Positions 21,373 through 34,249 of a stretch of DNA of 64,000 nt are shown here, in pieces. A program made the translations under genes and the position numbers. Position 1 is the first letter of the stretch; each line of letters opens with the position of its first letter. Below the pieces are notes generated by a model. The model was not told where the DNA came from. It made no database searches and worked only from the letters and a program-made list of their open reading frames with translations. Location: assembly GCA_030549495.1 (NCBI GenBank), contig JAUIRK010000934.1, positions 186,001-250,000 of the forward strand, in the 5' to 3' direction. Source of the stretch: Nectonema munidae (lineage: Eukaryota > Nematomorpha > Nectonematoida > Nectonematidae).

Positions 21373-22563
21373 AAAATTCGTCTATTTTTCCCTCTAACAC
21401 GAATAATTATATCATCTTTATCATAGAACATGTAGATGTGTCATACATTATAAAAATAACTAAATTTAGTGGGTGGGGTAGCCAAAAAGCACCAAATTTT
21501 TGTTTTATGAACCCTTACAAAATACTTTTCAGAGAGCAGTCTTTCACTTAGACATAATAGGTCAAAATATTGGCACATCATTAAAACCACCACAAAAATG
21601 TTTTCACCTTTTAATGAACAATCAGAGAGTGATGTATCAAGGAATGGAAGTCATTTAAATATTATAAAATGCCTTCGAAAAGAATAGTCTCCAAAATTAG
21701 TCTTTTTAAGGGTCAAGGTTATCAGAACTATTTTTCTCAATATTCTTAGATATATTTTCTAACACTTTTCTGTAGGGATAACTTGATTAAAATGAAGAAT
21801 ATATGAACAAAAAGTATTATACTAAATCAGGAATATATTTTCAAATATAATGGAGCATATCTTTTGTTGATTTCTTCCAATCGAGGTAGTCTTAAAGGAA
21901 ACACTATTTTGGGCTATGTGGAGAAATTACGGCCCCCGGTAAATGTGTCAAATGGGTTTAAGTGAACAAGAGAGACAAAAATTAAAATAAAGTTGTCTAC
22001 GTTGATTCACCTCTATAGTTTACTTATATCATTGATGCAAAAATATTGGAAAAATTAAGGATATCCAATCCATTCATACTACCCGCTCAACATATTATTT
22101 TTGAGGATTGCATTTTCTAACAGAAATCTTAATAAATGTACTTTAAAAAATAGTATTTTGAAGAATGTATATAGTTGTTAAAAATAAGCTTAACAGATTT
22201 TGAATTAATAAAATTATCATATTAACAAAAAACTTTTTTTTTTGACTTTATAAATATAAAATGGTCTGCATTCAAAAAATTCTTCATCCAATCCTTTGCT
22301 TTACAATTAGGGTTTCAATATTCTGATCGCTAATTGGTTAATCCAGAAAACTTAATCAAGAAATCGTCTAAGTCATACAAAGATTTTTGTGGAGTGAAAT
22401 ACTTTTTGAATACTCATGATTTAGACCTTCATAAAAATAAAATGAAGTTTTGCATTCAAAACGTTTAGTGCTGACATTTACTTCAATTACAGACAAATAA
22501 ATATGCAACTTACTTTTAAGAGTGTAGGAGATGATCAAAGGTGTTATAAGAAAGTTGTGAAAC

Positions 22564-22655
22564 GATGATGATGATGATGATGATGTGATGATGAGAGTTG
22601 TGTAGAGCAACAAATAAAGCTTGTCCAGGCAAATGTTCTCGTATATATATATATA
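22564..22655. repeat. (GAT)n and (TA)n microsatellites
   Basis: GAT repeats at 22564-22595 and TA repeats at 22641-22655; open frames here are created by these repeats. Confidence 0.75.
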
Positions 22656-23160
22656 CACATACTAATTTGCATCAAAACTCTGCGCCAATTATCACACAGA
22701 GATTTTCCGAGATAAGGCGTCAACAAGGATTGCTAGACTGACCTCAATTTTGATTGACATTTTATGAGCGAATCACAGCACTCCAACTCAAACAAAGACA
22801 TTGACTCAGTGAATGTACCGTGAACATGTTTTGCTCTCCTTCTCTCGCTTGTCTATCACTTGCCTTTATATAAGTTCAATTAAATGGCAGATATACTACG
22901 TGTCGTACATGTTTAAGAAGATGATAAAAAAACAGTAAATTAAAACAAGGCTAACAACTACAATTTATCAAACAAATTCTGGTTGATAGATCATCATATC
23001 ACTCATCAAGTTTAATCTCTCCACCCATTTCAGAGTGAAAAGTGAATGAGTGATGCGAGTGAATGAGATTGATTACTATTAATATCCAATAGAGAATACA
23101 AGAAGACAATCAGAGCAGATTTTTCTCCTTCGTCAAATAAGATAGCAATAACATTCAATC

Positions 23161-23534
23161 CAGGGCCGTAGCAAGGTCCCCGAGCAAAGGTCCTGAATGG
23201 AGCCCCTCACCCCTTGCTCTTTCTTTTCTCACTCATCACCACCCCATTCTGGCTTAAGAAGTGATTTAGAAAAAAAATGCTCCCATTTTTATTAAGCCAC
23301 ATAATTCAGATATATACTGATTGATTCGAAGACAGTCTCCATTAGATGTTCATTTTCCGTAAAATTATCGATGACTTCGTCAAAATCAACACAATCGAGA
23401 ACTTCTTTCTCAATGCTCATAAGAGCCAGACTTTGCAGGCGGGCTTGCCCCATAGTGCTCCTTAGGTAAGAAAATGAAATGACGTCCCGGGGCAATTGCC
23501 GCCCCCCACTGCCCTCCCCCTTGATATGGCCATG
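23161..23534 (-). mobile_element. hAT deletion derivative with 8-bp target duplication and transposase C-terminus
   Basis: The left end CAGGGCCGTAGCAAGG and the inverted right end CATGGCCATATCAAGG are terminal inverted repeats of hAT type. They are flanked by ATTCAATC and ATTCAATG, an 8-bp duplication with one mismatch. The minus strand inside still encodes STMGQARLQSLALMSIEKEV followed by FDEVIDNF, the extreme C-terminus of hAT transposases (family: S.m.qeRLs.LallsIE.e...i.fdelId.Fa). The catalytic domain is missing, so this 374-bp copy looks like an internally deleted, nonautonomous form. Its frame is open from about 23555 to 23292, running through the right end. Confidence 0.8.
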
Positions 23535-23539
23535 ATTCA

Positions 23540-24970
23540 ATGACATGCTATTCAAAAGTACAGTCCTTTATATATCAAGGGAAAATATACAGTGAGAAAT
23601 ATAAGATTAATATCTGCTGCTCAAGCCCATATCCTGTAGGTTAGGGCTGTCATATTTTGACATTATCAAACCGGGATAAATTGGTATTAAAAAAATTTCG
23701 AAACAAAAATGTCTATTTCTTACAAAATTTTAATTAATACGAAAAATACTTTAAAGATAACAGATGAGTTTTTATACTAAAAAAGACCTTGTTTTTTCTG
23801 AACTCCTTTTCTGACAAATTGAAAGATTCTTCTTCGGGATTCTTCTGTTGTTAAGCGAAGTCAAAACCGGGACATCTGACAAGCCTAACTGAAGGATATC
23901 TTACGGATAAAACATCGTCAGAAATAACTTTATTTCAAATGGCAAAAATGAGTTGTTCACGAATTATCATTCGTGGGGAGCTTAAAAACACAACTAATAC
24001 GCAATTCTACAAAAATGCTATTCTTCCTAAAAACTTGCCTTAATGTGTTTTCACACAGAGATTGAACCAAATGAAGTAAGTTATTGATCCTTTTGCAGAG
24101 GTTTGACCAAGATGACTTTTCACATTTGAGAAGATTGAAGAACTCTTCTAGATTTTCAATGGAGAAAGAATGAATATAAATTCTTGATTTGACAGAGTAG
24201 TATATTCCAAGAAGACTTTAATTGTAAAGATTTAATATTCTTCACTTTGAATATCACATTTTGTTTCACAACTGAATTCGATGTATTGTTAAATATAGTA
24301 TAAAAATGTTGACTTATTCTCCTCAGTTTTTATATAATTTTATTGAGGAAAAGTTTAACAACGAACTTATTGAACACTTTTAATGGTATAGGAATTAGTG
24401 GTTGATAAGTATAATTCCGAAAAATACCTCGAAAGAGAAGAGAATGAAGGATAAGTTTAACTAATTAATACTTCGTTTGACAATTAATAATCCGGCAATT
24501 AGTAATCTAGATACTAATTTTATTTCCAAAAACTGAGAGAGATTTTTTTGAAGAAAAGCTTGAAAAAAGTATTGGAGAAAACTTTAATCTAAAAATTTTT
24601 ATAATAAATAAATTATATTAAAAAAAAGAAATTTATATGTTAAATTAAAAACTTTTAAATCAAGAAAAGGTGATTAGTTTGTATGTTTGGCGTATTTTCA
24701 CCTTATACATGGTCAATCCCACACCCTCCAAGTCGCAACGATGTCGCATTACACAATGAAACAAAATTAAAAAAATTTAGTTTATTATAATTTTTAATTT
24801 TTATTTCATCCGTGTTTTCTTCTGATTCTAAAAATGTCGTTAACTTTTGGATATCATCGATATTTTCAGAGATATCGCTTTATAGTTTTTTCATACATTT
24901 CAATTTTGTATATTTTTAATACTAAATTTACTTTTAAAATTTTATTTAGTTTTTAAATATTTTGTTAAAT
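23540..24970. other. AT-rich stretch, nothing recognised
   Basis: No coding frame or repeat could be supported between the hAT derivative and protein family A. Confidence 0.4.
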
Positions 24971-24975
24971 ATACT

Positions 24976-26563
24976 TTGTTGAAAATGTCTCATAGACAAT
25001 GTAAGAATTCACCAAATACATTTTGTTATGTGTGTGGTTATTATACTGGGAAAAAACAAGTAGTATACACATTTGTTAAAAATTCTAAACTGTGGATTGC
25101 ATATGAACTATATTTTGGAATGCCTATGAGTGACCAAGACAAATCACAAGCTCCACAGCTAACATGTGGAAGTTGTCGTTCAAGATTAGAAGGATGGTTG
25201 AGTACAATAAGAAAAGCAATGCCTTTTGGAGTTCCAAGAATATGGAGAGAACCTAAAGACCATCTTGATGACTGTTTTTTCCGTATAATTGATATATCAA
25301 AGTATACAAAAGTAAACGTTAGACAAGTGCTTCAGTATCCAGACATATCTATTTCAAAAGCACCTATTTTACATGATAGCAAGTTAACAATACCACTGTC
25401 GCCAAAAAAGTTATTGTATTTAAATTTTTAGCTAAAAACTTTATTTATATTAATTTTTTTAAGAGCAAAAGGTTTGTTATTTATCTGAAACTTCATCAAA
25501 CAGTAACGAAGAAGAGACAGAGCAAAATTTTCAGCCAGAATCCATTACAGAACCTCACTTTCCAAATCAAAACGAACTAGATGATTTAATCATAGATTTG
25601 GAACTCACTAAGTCAGGATCCGAGCTTCTTTCTTCGAGACTTAAAGAATGGAACTTACAAAGTGAAAACTGTAGAATATCTCTTTACCGAAAAAGACATA
25701 AAAAATTCTATATTTATAATATATGTGATAATCTTTGTTATTGTCAAGATGTGGTTGTCTTGTTCACTTCAATTGGATTTCAACATAATCTTTTGTTCAT
25801 TGATAGCTCATCTCAGAGTCTCAAAGCAGGTTTGCTTCACAATGAAAACAAATATCCATCCATTTCCTCTTGCACATTCTACTCATAAAAAAGAAAACAA
25901 TTATAACGTTAAAAAGCTCCTGGAATGTATAAAATACTTCCATTTTCAATGGGAGGTTTTTGGAGACTTCAATTATTTCTTGCTTGTCTTACAAAGAGGT
26001 TACCCAAAACGAATCTGTTTTTTTAATCTTGTTTGTGGAATAGCAGAACTGACAACCAAAAATTTCGAAAACGCGGATTGGAACTTCAACCAGGAACTTT
26101 CAAAATACTCAGACAATCTTTGATAGAATTTAGCAAAGTTCTATTGCCTCCACATCATATCAAGTTGAGTGCAATTTGTAAAAGCTCTTTATTATGAAAA
26201 TTAGTTATTACGAGAAATTCGTTTGATGTTCCCAAAGCTTGCTGAAGCTAAAATTAAAAATGTGGTATTCCTTGAATCTGAAATAAATGCAATGCTAAAA
26301 TCAAAAAAATTATAAGAAGTAATGACAAAAATTGAGAAGGAAGTATCAAAGAACTTGTATCAAACCTCATTCATACTTTCCATAACCTAGGTTGCCGTAT
26401 GTCTTTGAAGACTCAATTTTTGCACTCACACTTGGATTTTTTTCCTGAAAACTTAGGTGATGTCAGCTGGAACACAGTTATGATGGGAGATTACATACGG
26501 TTTCTAGTGAGAAACGATAAGAACTTTCATTTGAGAAAAGCTAGAACTTCAAAACATTTTTGA
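24976..26563 (+). pseudogene. Repeat-encoded arthropod protein family A, decayed copy
   Basis: The first 151 codons are intact. They begin with a zinc-binding-looking module: FCYVCGYYTGKKQ, then DQDKSQAPQLTCGSCRSRL and MPFGVPRIWREPKDHLDDCF, with paired cysteines. After a short noncoding gap the rest follows in pieces: SELLSSRLKEWNL, IDSSSQSLKAGLLHNENKYPS, PLAHSTHKKEN, LLPPHHIKL, MFPKLAEAKIKNVVFLE, MSLKTQFLHSHLDFFPENLG. I recognise this order from a widespread family of uncharacterised arthropod proteins that occur in many copies per genome, presumably transposon-encoded. I cannot name a superfamily or reaction. This copy is broken in several places. The 5' part being intact while the rest is decayed is notable. 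It ends against a foldback element. Confidence 0.65.
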
Positions 26564-26569
26564 TTTTTA

Positions 26570-27370
26570 TATATAACATTTTTAGTTCTAAACGGTATTT
26601 TTTAAATTCTAAAGCGTCTTTTTCAGATTCTAAAGTATCTTTTTTAAATTCAAAAGTGTCTTTTTTAAATTCTAAAGTGTCTTTTTTGATTTTACTTTTT
26701 TGAATAAGCTTTGAAGTCTTGTTTCTTAATAAATGCGCGTAATATTATGTGCGATTGTAAGGTTCTGTAGACGTGTTGAAAGATATGCTGATAATTTTCT
26801 AATTCTCCGCCTCTATTTCAAGTCTTTTAGTTTTTAACTCTTCAATTTTTGCCTTCTGCATAGATTGTTTTTATATTATAGTAACACAGAATTAAAGAAT
26901 TTTTTAGTTTGTATCGAAAGTTTCAACTAAGCAAAAAAGTGAATTTTAAAACTTAGTTTCGAAAAACATTTTACATCCATTATATAATGAAGAAAAGTGT
27001 TGACAGAAACTTCTTTATTATCATTCAAGTAATTTAAAGCAAAAACAATATATCACATTTTATGAAGAAATAGAAACTCCTTTTATCTTCCTTTTTTGCT
27101 CAAATATAAATTAAGAATTTTATAAGGACGAACTTAAAGTAAAAAAGGACGAACTTAAAGTGAAAAAGGACGAACTTAAAGTAAAAAAGGGCGAACTTAA
27201 AGTAAAAAAGGACGAACTTAAAGTAAAAAAGGACGAACTTAAAGTAAAAATGGTAAATTACGCGCATTTATTAAGAAACAAGACTTCAAAACTTATTCAG
27301 AGAAGTAAAATCAAAAAAGACACTTTCGAATTTAAAAAAGACCGTTTAGAACCAAAAATTATATTATGTT
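26570..27370. mobile_element. Large foldback element with 21-nt subrepeat arms
   Basis: The left arm (about 26570-26758) starts TATATAACATTTTTAGTTCT and contains repeated TTCTAAAGTGTCTTTTTTAA units. The right arm (about 27250-27370) is its inverse, with AAAAAAGACACTTTCGAATT and ending AACCAAAAATTATATTA. The ends resemble the MITEs at 12625 and 19205, so this is a longer family member. The centre carries a tandem array at 27125-27250. Confidence 0.6.
27125..27250 (+). repeat. 21-nt tandem array (GGACGAACTTAAAGTAAAAAA), about 6 copies
   Basis: Near-identical 21-nt units. Because 21 is a multiple of three they stay open and would read KKDELKV repeatedly; this is a repeat artefact and not a coding gene. 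A decayed relative occurs near 28690-28740. Confidence 0.8.
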
Positions 27371-27399
27371 TTTATTATGAACGTATGAAACTTTTTGAC

Positions 27400-29950
27400 A
27401 ACTAGATGTGTGCTTAAATTGTATAAATGTTAAAATTCAGAAAAAATATCGATGCTATGCCCAAACATACACTTTTTTTAGAATCAGCAGTCAAAATTAC
27501 GTATATAACAGGGATAAACACAACCATTGTTACATTGTGCTACTTAGTTACACCTTCTTTAAAAATTAAAAATGTTCCGCGTTCAAAAACAAATAAAACA
27601 ATGCATGTTGGTAAGTTCTGATACATGGAATATATAAATAAAAATGATGTCATATTATGTATATTTACTATCATTAATTATAATTTTACCAAATCATTAG
27701 CTGTTTTGCTTGGAAAAAAATCGAAACTCCATATGTTATAAGCGTATTGTTGCATTCTTTTTAAATTTGTGTTGGCCTAGATTACTATTGCTCATAATAG
27801 GAAAAATATTTACATTCAATAGTTAAAAAAGACATAACGCTAATATATTTTCCATTTCAGATATTTCATATTTAGAGCTTCAAAAACATTATAATATCAA
27901 TTTCCTAGCTAAAAAATAAAATATATTACCATATGAAAATATTCATGGCTTAGAAAAAAATGCATTAAGTTAAATTCAAAGTATATTTATAAAAAAATTA
28001 ATTTCCAAAATTACTTCCCTTAGCTACTCTCCAGACAAAAAGAACATAAAAAATGTAAAAGTTTTATACCTCTGGCATCTATATCATCTATCATCATGTG
28101 TGAATGTAATATATCATTCTCTATATTTTTTGGATTTCTTTCTATTTTTATTCTTTAACTTTCTAACTTTTTTCTTTTTTTTACATAACATACAATTTAT
28201 TAAGAGAAAAAAAATGACTTGTATTTAATTGCTTGATGACACTGTAAGTTATATTTGCGGAAGAACAAAATGAAAAAAAGTATTAAAAATGAGAAGAGAA
28301 AGTTACTAAGATAGGAAGAGGTATACAATATACAACTTATCCAGAATAATTATGATAGAAAATATCAAGTTTGGTACTGTCTGATGTGTTAAATCTGAAT
28401 ATGTAAGTTATTTAAAAAAAAAAAAGTATTCTGATTTATTCATTTTTGGAGCATTCTGGTGAAACTTATGAATGAAAGTTTATAAGTTATTAAAAAGTTT
28501 TTTTTGTTTTTTTTTTGAGTTAATCATTATTTCAATTTAATATTTAATATGATTTAATCTTTATTTCTTTTTTCAAAAATTAAGAAAATATAGCTAAGTA
28601 GAAATTCTAAAAAAGTTTTCCAGAAAATTTTTCAATACTTTCAATAATTTTATCCGATGTGATTTACTATGTATAAAGAATGTTCTCGAAGTAAAAATGA
28701 CTGTCTTAAAGGAAAATGGAAGAACTTAAAGAAAAAATTTAAAATAATATTCCTTATATTCTAACCTGTTTCGGCAAAAATTCTGCTTCATTGAAGATGT
28801 AAATATATCTTCGATAAATATAAATTTCAGGATGTCAGGCCACATAAGTATTTCAATATATTAAAAATTGAATTTATTTATTATGGTGATATAAAATGTA
28901 TAACGAGTACATAATGGAAGTTTAAAATGTTCCTTAAACAAATAAAGGAAATATTACTATAATGCAAGAATAATGATTTTGTTAAGAGAAATAAATGTAG
29001 GAAGTTTATGCTGAATCAAAGTAAAGAAATAAATCGTACGTAAAATTGACATATGTGCTGTTGTAAAATATAGAAGGTAGTGGAAAAAGGAAGTAATAAA
29101 AATGACTGTACAATAAATCAAACAGACTTTTAATTGAAAAGGAGTAGTTATAGGAAAAGGAATTAGGGTTCAAAATCGTTTGCATATCTTTACAAAAGGA
29201 AATTATGATAAGTATTTTTCGGGATTGTATAAAAAAAATTTTTGAAATATTTCTGAGTGAAAGTAAAAATAAACCTACTTTAAAAAGAAGGCAGTACTTC
29301 AAAAATCACGATAAGTTTGGCCATTTTAAACATTTTTGTCACACTTTAAGATTACATTTATACAGAGTTGGAATCAGAAAAGAAGCTTCCCTGAAAATTA
29401 AATCGTGTTAACACATCTTATAATTTTATAAATTGAAAGAAAACGTTTTGTAAAATAATAAAAAAAACTTTTTATTAGTAAATACCTTGAAGAATCAAAT
29501 TTCAGAAAGTAATTTTTTATTGAATGTATAATATTCATTAATCCTTATATATTTGACATATTTCTAAAATTTACGCATATATTTTAGTATAGTGGAGAAC
29601 AAAACTTGCTTTCAAGAACAGGGTGTCTTTCTTCAACACCCTCTTAACTCTCTCCCAACGTACTGTCCAATTTCGCTTTTCATGTATATAAACCCTTTAC
29701 ATTCACATGTATTCCTTTCTGAATATAATTTAGTTTTAATTTATATTCCAGGAAACATTATTTTGCTCTTGAAATTTAAGTTAGATTTCATCGTTCTAAA
29801 GAAGCTAAAAATTAATTAAAATATAAATAGTAAAAAGTTTATAATATTAAATTAGTAAAATAAGTTAAGTTAATGTTTAACTAAGTTACCAACTAATTAA
29901 CTTAAAAAATTTGTTTTTCAACAATCAATTAGCATGTCAATATTTTACAT
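27400..29950. other. AT-rich stretch without a supported gene
   Basis: Short frames on both strands lack coding character. A weak relic of the 21-nt units is seen at about 28690-28740. Confidence 0.4.
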
Positions 29951-29954
29951 AAAC

Positions 29955-30705
29955 TTTGTCGGACTTTTTACCGCAAGAAACTGAAAGAAACCAGAAGATA
30001 ACAAAGAATATAGAAATTTTTAGTAAAAAACATCAAAAAACATTTAAAAAATCTTTAAACAATATAAATCTGTAAAATTGGTATTGAAAAATTATTAAAA
30101 AGAATATTGAAAGATAAAACTTATCGGAGGAAATAGGAAGATACCGAAAGGTATAAAAATTTTTGTAAAAAAAACTCAAAAAATATTTAAAAAATAATTA
30201 ACACTATAAATTAGTAAAAATAAGGATTGAAAAATTATTTAAAAAAATATTGAAAAAAATACCGTAAGAAACCGAAAGATAACATAAGATATTTAAAAAC
30301 AATTAAAAAAATACTGATTTTAGAAAACCCCAAAATCAGTGAAATCAATAGTTTTTTAAACAAATTTTTAAATGCAGATTTTACATATAGAGTTTAAAGA
30401 TTTACCAATTGTGGTATCTTGGAGGTTGCTTCCCGTAAGTTTTATCTTTCAATAGTTAAAACATTTTTCCATACACGTTTTACATATTATTTGTAGGGTT
30501 TAAAAAATTTTAAAATATTTTTTGTGATTTTTTTACCAAAAGTAAGTAAAGTTCATTTTTTGAAATAAAAAGAAAAAACATACGATTTCAAACAAATTTG
30601 TGTAACTAAAAAAATTTTTACTTTTTTGTTGATTTTTTGTTAAAAATTTCCATACCTTTTGTTATCTTCCGGCATATTTCGGTAAAAAGTTAATAAAAAA
30701 ACTAA
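29955..30705. mobile_element. Foldback element with arms built of ~150-bp subrepeats
   Basis: The left side has repeated blocks with CCAGAAGATAACAAAGAATA and TAGTAAAAAACATCAAAAAA at about 29960 and again, diverged, near 30120 and 30270. The right side (30420-30700) has the inverse, TTTTTGTTAAAAATTTCCAT and TTGTTATCTTCCGG. Both ends carry ACTTTTTACCG in inverted orientation. No coding potential. Confidence 0.5.
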
Positions 30706-30709
30706 ACAA

Positions 30710-32190
30710 ACAATATCTAATAAGAAAAATGTTAAAATTTTAAAGGGATTTATGAAAATTAGAAATGCATCAATCGCATAATTTCTTGATTCAATAATAT
30801 CTACATCTTATAGAAGAACGGGGTTCTTAAAAATTTCTCGTACATTCTACCAAAACCAAAATTGGGCAAAAGTGATAGGTCAAAGCTTCCATATGTGAGA
30901 TTAAGTGGTTTGGAATATCTAGCTAGAGAGATATTATATATATATATATAGAGAGAGAGAGAGATAAATAGCAATTATACTTGTTTTAATGGCTTTTGAA
31001 GAACCTTATATAAAAAAATAGTTTATCTGGCGACACAGTAATGATTACCTCAAGTCTTTTCATTGAATGAATTGTGATGTGTTGAGCAAAGAGGGAGAGG
31101 GAGTAAAAGAGTTGTGTCATTTTAGAGATAAGATTTCACTGACTCGTTCTCATTTATACTACACCTTCTTTCTCGCACATGCCTTGCCTCAAAATAATTT
31201 TAAAAGATGCCAGATGTTTGAAAGAACAAAATTTTCCATTGTCCAAAACAAACAATGTGTATAGCATATGTTTATACAAGTGGTACCATATATACTAATT
31301 GGGAAACTATCAATTTTTTCTTATCTATATGTATCTCGTAGAGATAATTTTCCCTTTTTTCTCTATACATATATTAAAATACACTACTACTATACAACAG
31401 AGCCTGTCAACAAACTTAAGTATAGAAATGTACCAGCCTATAATATCATTTAATCTATGGCGGAAAATAAGATGGCTGGTGCAAAGATGTGTATTCAAAG
31501 CTCCTATATATTCATTCACTCAGATTTTCTGAATGTTTATTACAGGACAGCTAACTACATCTCTCCATTTGATTGATGGCCTAATTGATTGATTGGAACA
31601 TTCACCCTGCATCGAAGGCCACTAACTTTTTTTTATGCCATCAACATGTTTTTCAGACTTTCACATAAATCAATCACTCCTATTGGATTGTGGGGGAGAA
31701 GACACAGACGCATGGAATGAATCACGTCTATGTTATGCGTATGAAAAATGCCATAAGAACTCTATAGGGTTCCTGGATTATATTCGTTTTACTTTTCCCG
31801 AAGTTTCGCGAAAAATCCAAAATATTATAACATGTTTTCGATTTCTGGTGAAAGATACGTAATTGCACCTCAAAATTTAAATGTCCAAAACGCCAAATTG
31901 ATGAAAAATTGTGATTAAACAAATATCATGTCGATAAAAAAAAATTTAATTACAATTTTTTATATACGATACTCATTTTTATGAAAGAAACATAAGTTTT
32001 TATTGTTTTACTTCTAATTAAAAATGGTATCCATCCAGTTTGCTAATTTTAGGCATGCATCATTTAGGATGCCTTGTAAGTCTTTCTTCTTCAGTTATTT
32101 TCAAAGAAACACGGGTATATTTCAATCATCTTTTACTTTCGCTTCAAGTTTTTGTCACATTTGGCATTTAATAACTTCACTATCTACTCA
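30710..32190. other. Noncoding stretch with a GC-richer unique block
   Basis: (TA)n(GA)n microsatellite at 30933-30964, then a GC-richer unique block at about 31040-31640 with short frames on both strands. None is recognisable. It might hold regulatory or untranslated sequence. Confidence 0.4.
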
Positions 32191-32194
32191 AACT

Positions 32195-32790
32195 GAATGA
32201 TCTCTCCAATCTTAAAGTTGCTTGCTTTTTGCATAAAAACATCAATAACAGACCACATGGACTCTTCAGCAAATTTCTACAATATAATGAAAGTATAAAG
32301 CACGAAACCCGAAAAGCACACGATCCTTTGCCTGTGTTTTTCCGACTCTCAACTTCTACTGTGTCAGTCAGATACAAAACAAATTTACTTCACAAACAAT
32401 TTCCTTTTCTCTTTCAAGACCCCAGTTTATCTGTGAAAACCTTCAAAAAAATTTGGAAAAATTTTTTCATTTCTTCCTATAGCCATTATACCTATTGTGA
32501 CAGAAACTGCTATGTCTGCTCTACTTCCTAATTTTATTATTTGACTCTACAACAATATTCCACTTTGTTTCCGTGAGCAATGCTTTGAACTCGTGTCCTC
32601 GATGCTTCATTTTTCTACCCTATCCTTGAAAGTCTGTGTTGAATCCTAACTGCGGCCTCCTGGCTTTTGGATCTTCACAAAATTACCTACATTATTTTCA
32701 TACTGTTTCGATAATTTGGTTCAGTTGTTTTTGTCATACTTTTCTCATGCGTAAACTTTCATTTGTAAATAAATAAATAAATAAATAAAT
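32195..32790 (+). mobile_element. CR1-like LINE 3' end, 5'-truncated
   Basis: The plus strand reads HETRKAHDPLPVFFRLSTST, VSVRYKTNLL, then SLSVKTFKKIWKNFFISSY. This matches the C-terminal tail of CR1/L2-type LINE ORF2 (hetR....l..p..r......i.y.gp.lWN.Lp......s...FKk.lk..ll..Y). The 3' UTR ends in a (TAAA)n tail at 32766-32790, the expected LINE 3' terminus. Only the last part of the element is present, as in a typical 5'-truncated insertion. Confidence 0.65.
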
Positions 32791-32799
32791 TAGTTCAAT

Positions 32800-33990
32800 A
32801 ATTTTTTCTATTCATATTTCAAAAAACGCTTATTTTGATACTTTCATACTTTCTCGGCTTTTGCAAAGTTATTAAGATAACTGAGACAAAAAAAGGGCGA
32901 TAACTTTAACTTCTACTTATTTTCTGATCGGATATTTAACTTCTACTTAATTCTGCAGTCTCCAAAACTTTTTTATATACTTCAAGTTTTACATTAAAGT
33001 TATAAAACTGTTAGAAATTCCAATTTATTCAAAAAAGTAATATTAAAAAAATATGTTTGTTGATAGAATATATTAATTTTTAAGATTGATTTATCGAACA
33101 AGTGAAATCTAAATTTGTTTTGAAATATTTTTTAAGAAACTCACAAGTAAACTCTTGCATTTTTTAGTTTTGCTTAGGAGAGCTTTTCTATTTGGAATGA
33201 ATTTTACATTCTTCCGAATCATTCACATCTAAAAGTGAAGATTCATTGCTAACATCGAAATGATAGAAAAAAGGGTTTTCAACGTTTTTCTCGAATATTC
33301 TTCCATGAACAAATATTTGATTATAAAATGCAAAAATTGTTAAAAAATTATAAGGTGGAATGGGAATAATGCAATTTAATTGGAAAGAAGTCGTTCCTAA
33401 CCTATATTACTTATTATTAGAAAGTAAACTTATTTATTCTTTGGGTACAGCAGCGATGGAAGCAAAGTAAAAGTCAGAGGATCAACCATATTTTCGGGAA
33501 AGAAATAACTTTAAAAAACCGCTCGAAAGAAACGCTAATAACAACGAAGACCCTAACTTTCGTCTTTTTTAATCTTGTTGGGATAGCGTTAATTCACTTT
33601 ATTGGTAATTACATCAACTCACTCCAATCACCTTGCCAACTCACCTTAGTTGCATATAGCGCTTAATTATATAAGGAACACTAAATATTGTTTTATGAAT
33701 AAATTATCCACAAAAAAGTTGAAATAATAAAACAGGTAATAGATATTATAAGGTTCAAAAAATCTCTTTTCAAAGATTAAAAAAAAGTTTTTTTTAAATT
33801 TGGTCATTTTTTCTTTATCTAATTAATTATAAAGTTTTTTGTAGCTATTCAATTTGTTAACTCTATTTCTTTAATTAAGTTAACTACTAGGGCCAGTGGC
33901 AAATGTAATTCGGACAAGTTGTTATGATTTCTCATGGCTCCAGTTGACTGCAAAGCATCTTGGTGGGTTTACCGGTGGGGAAATCGTATA
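32800..33990. other. AT-rich stretch, nothing recognised
   Basis: No coding frame, repeat or structured element supported. Confidence 0.4.
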
Positions 33991-34006
33991 GCTACTCATT
34001 CTTTGG

Positions 34007-34239
34007 GTTCCTGGTCAAAAAGACCAAAAACGCCCAAACTAAATCGGCCAAAACCGAAACAGCCAAAATCAAAACGGCCAAAAACCCAAACAGCTAAAAT
34101 ATAAATGGCCAAAACGGCCAAAATAAAAACAGTCTAAAATCAAAACAACCAAAATCAAAATGGTCAAAAACTATTCTCTATCGGTTTTTGGCCGTATTGA
34201 TTTTAGGCGTTTTGGTTTTTGTCCGTTTTGACTAGGCAC
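34007..34239. mobile_element. Mutator-type MITE, copy 1, with perfect 10-bp target duplication
   Basis: CATTCTTTGG at 33997-34006 is repeated exactly at 34240-34249. Between them, GTTCCTGGTCAAAA and the inverted GTGCCTAGTCAAAA are terminal repeats. Inward of these, both arms consist of degenerate short units such as GGCCAAAACC/GCCAAAATCAAAACG. Duplications of 9-10 bp point to the Mutator superfamily; no transposase is present. Confidence 0.7.
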
Positions 34240-34249
34240 CATTCTTTGG

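Noticed and set aside
22368-22726. Overlapping minus-strand frames with poly-serine/poly-histidine
   Set aside because: Created by the (GAT)n and (TA)n microsatellites.
27160-27405. Open frame with repeated KKDELKV, suggesting ER-retention signals
   Set aside because: It is the translation of a 21-nt tandem repeat inside a foldback element; KDEL works only at a C-terminus.
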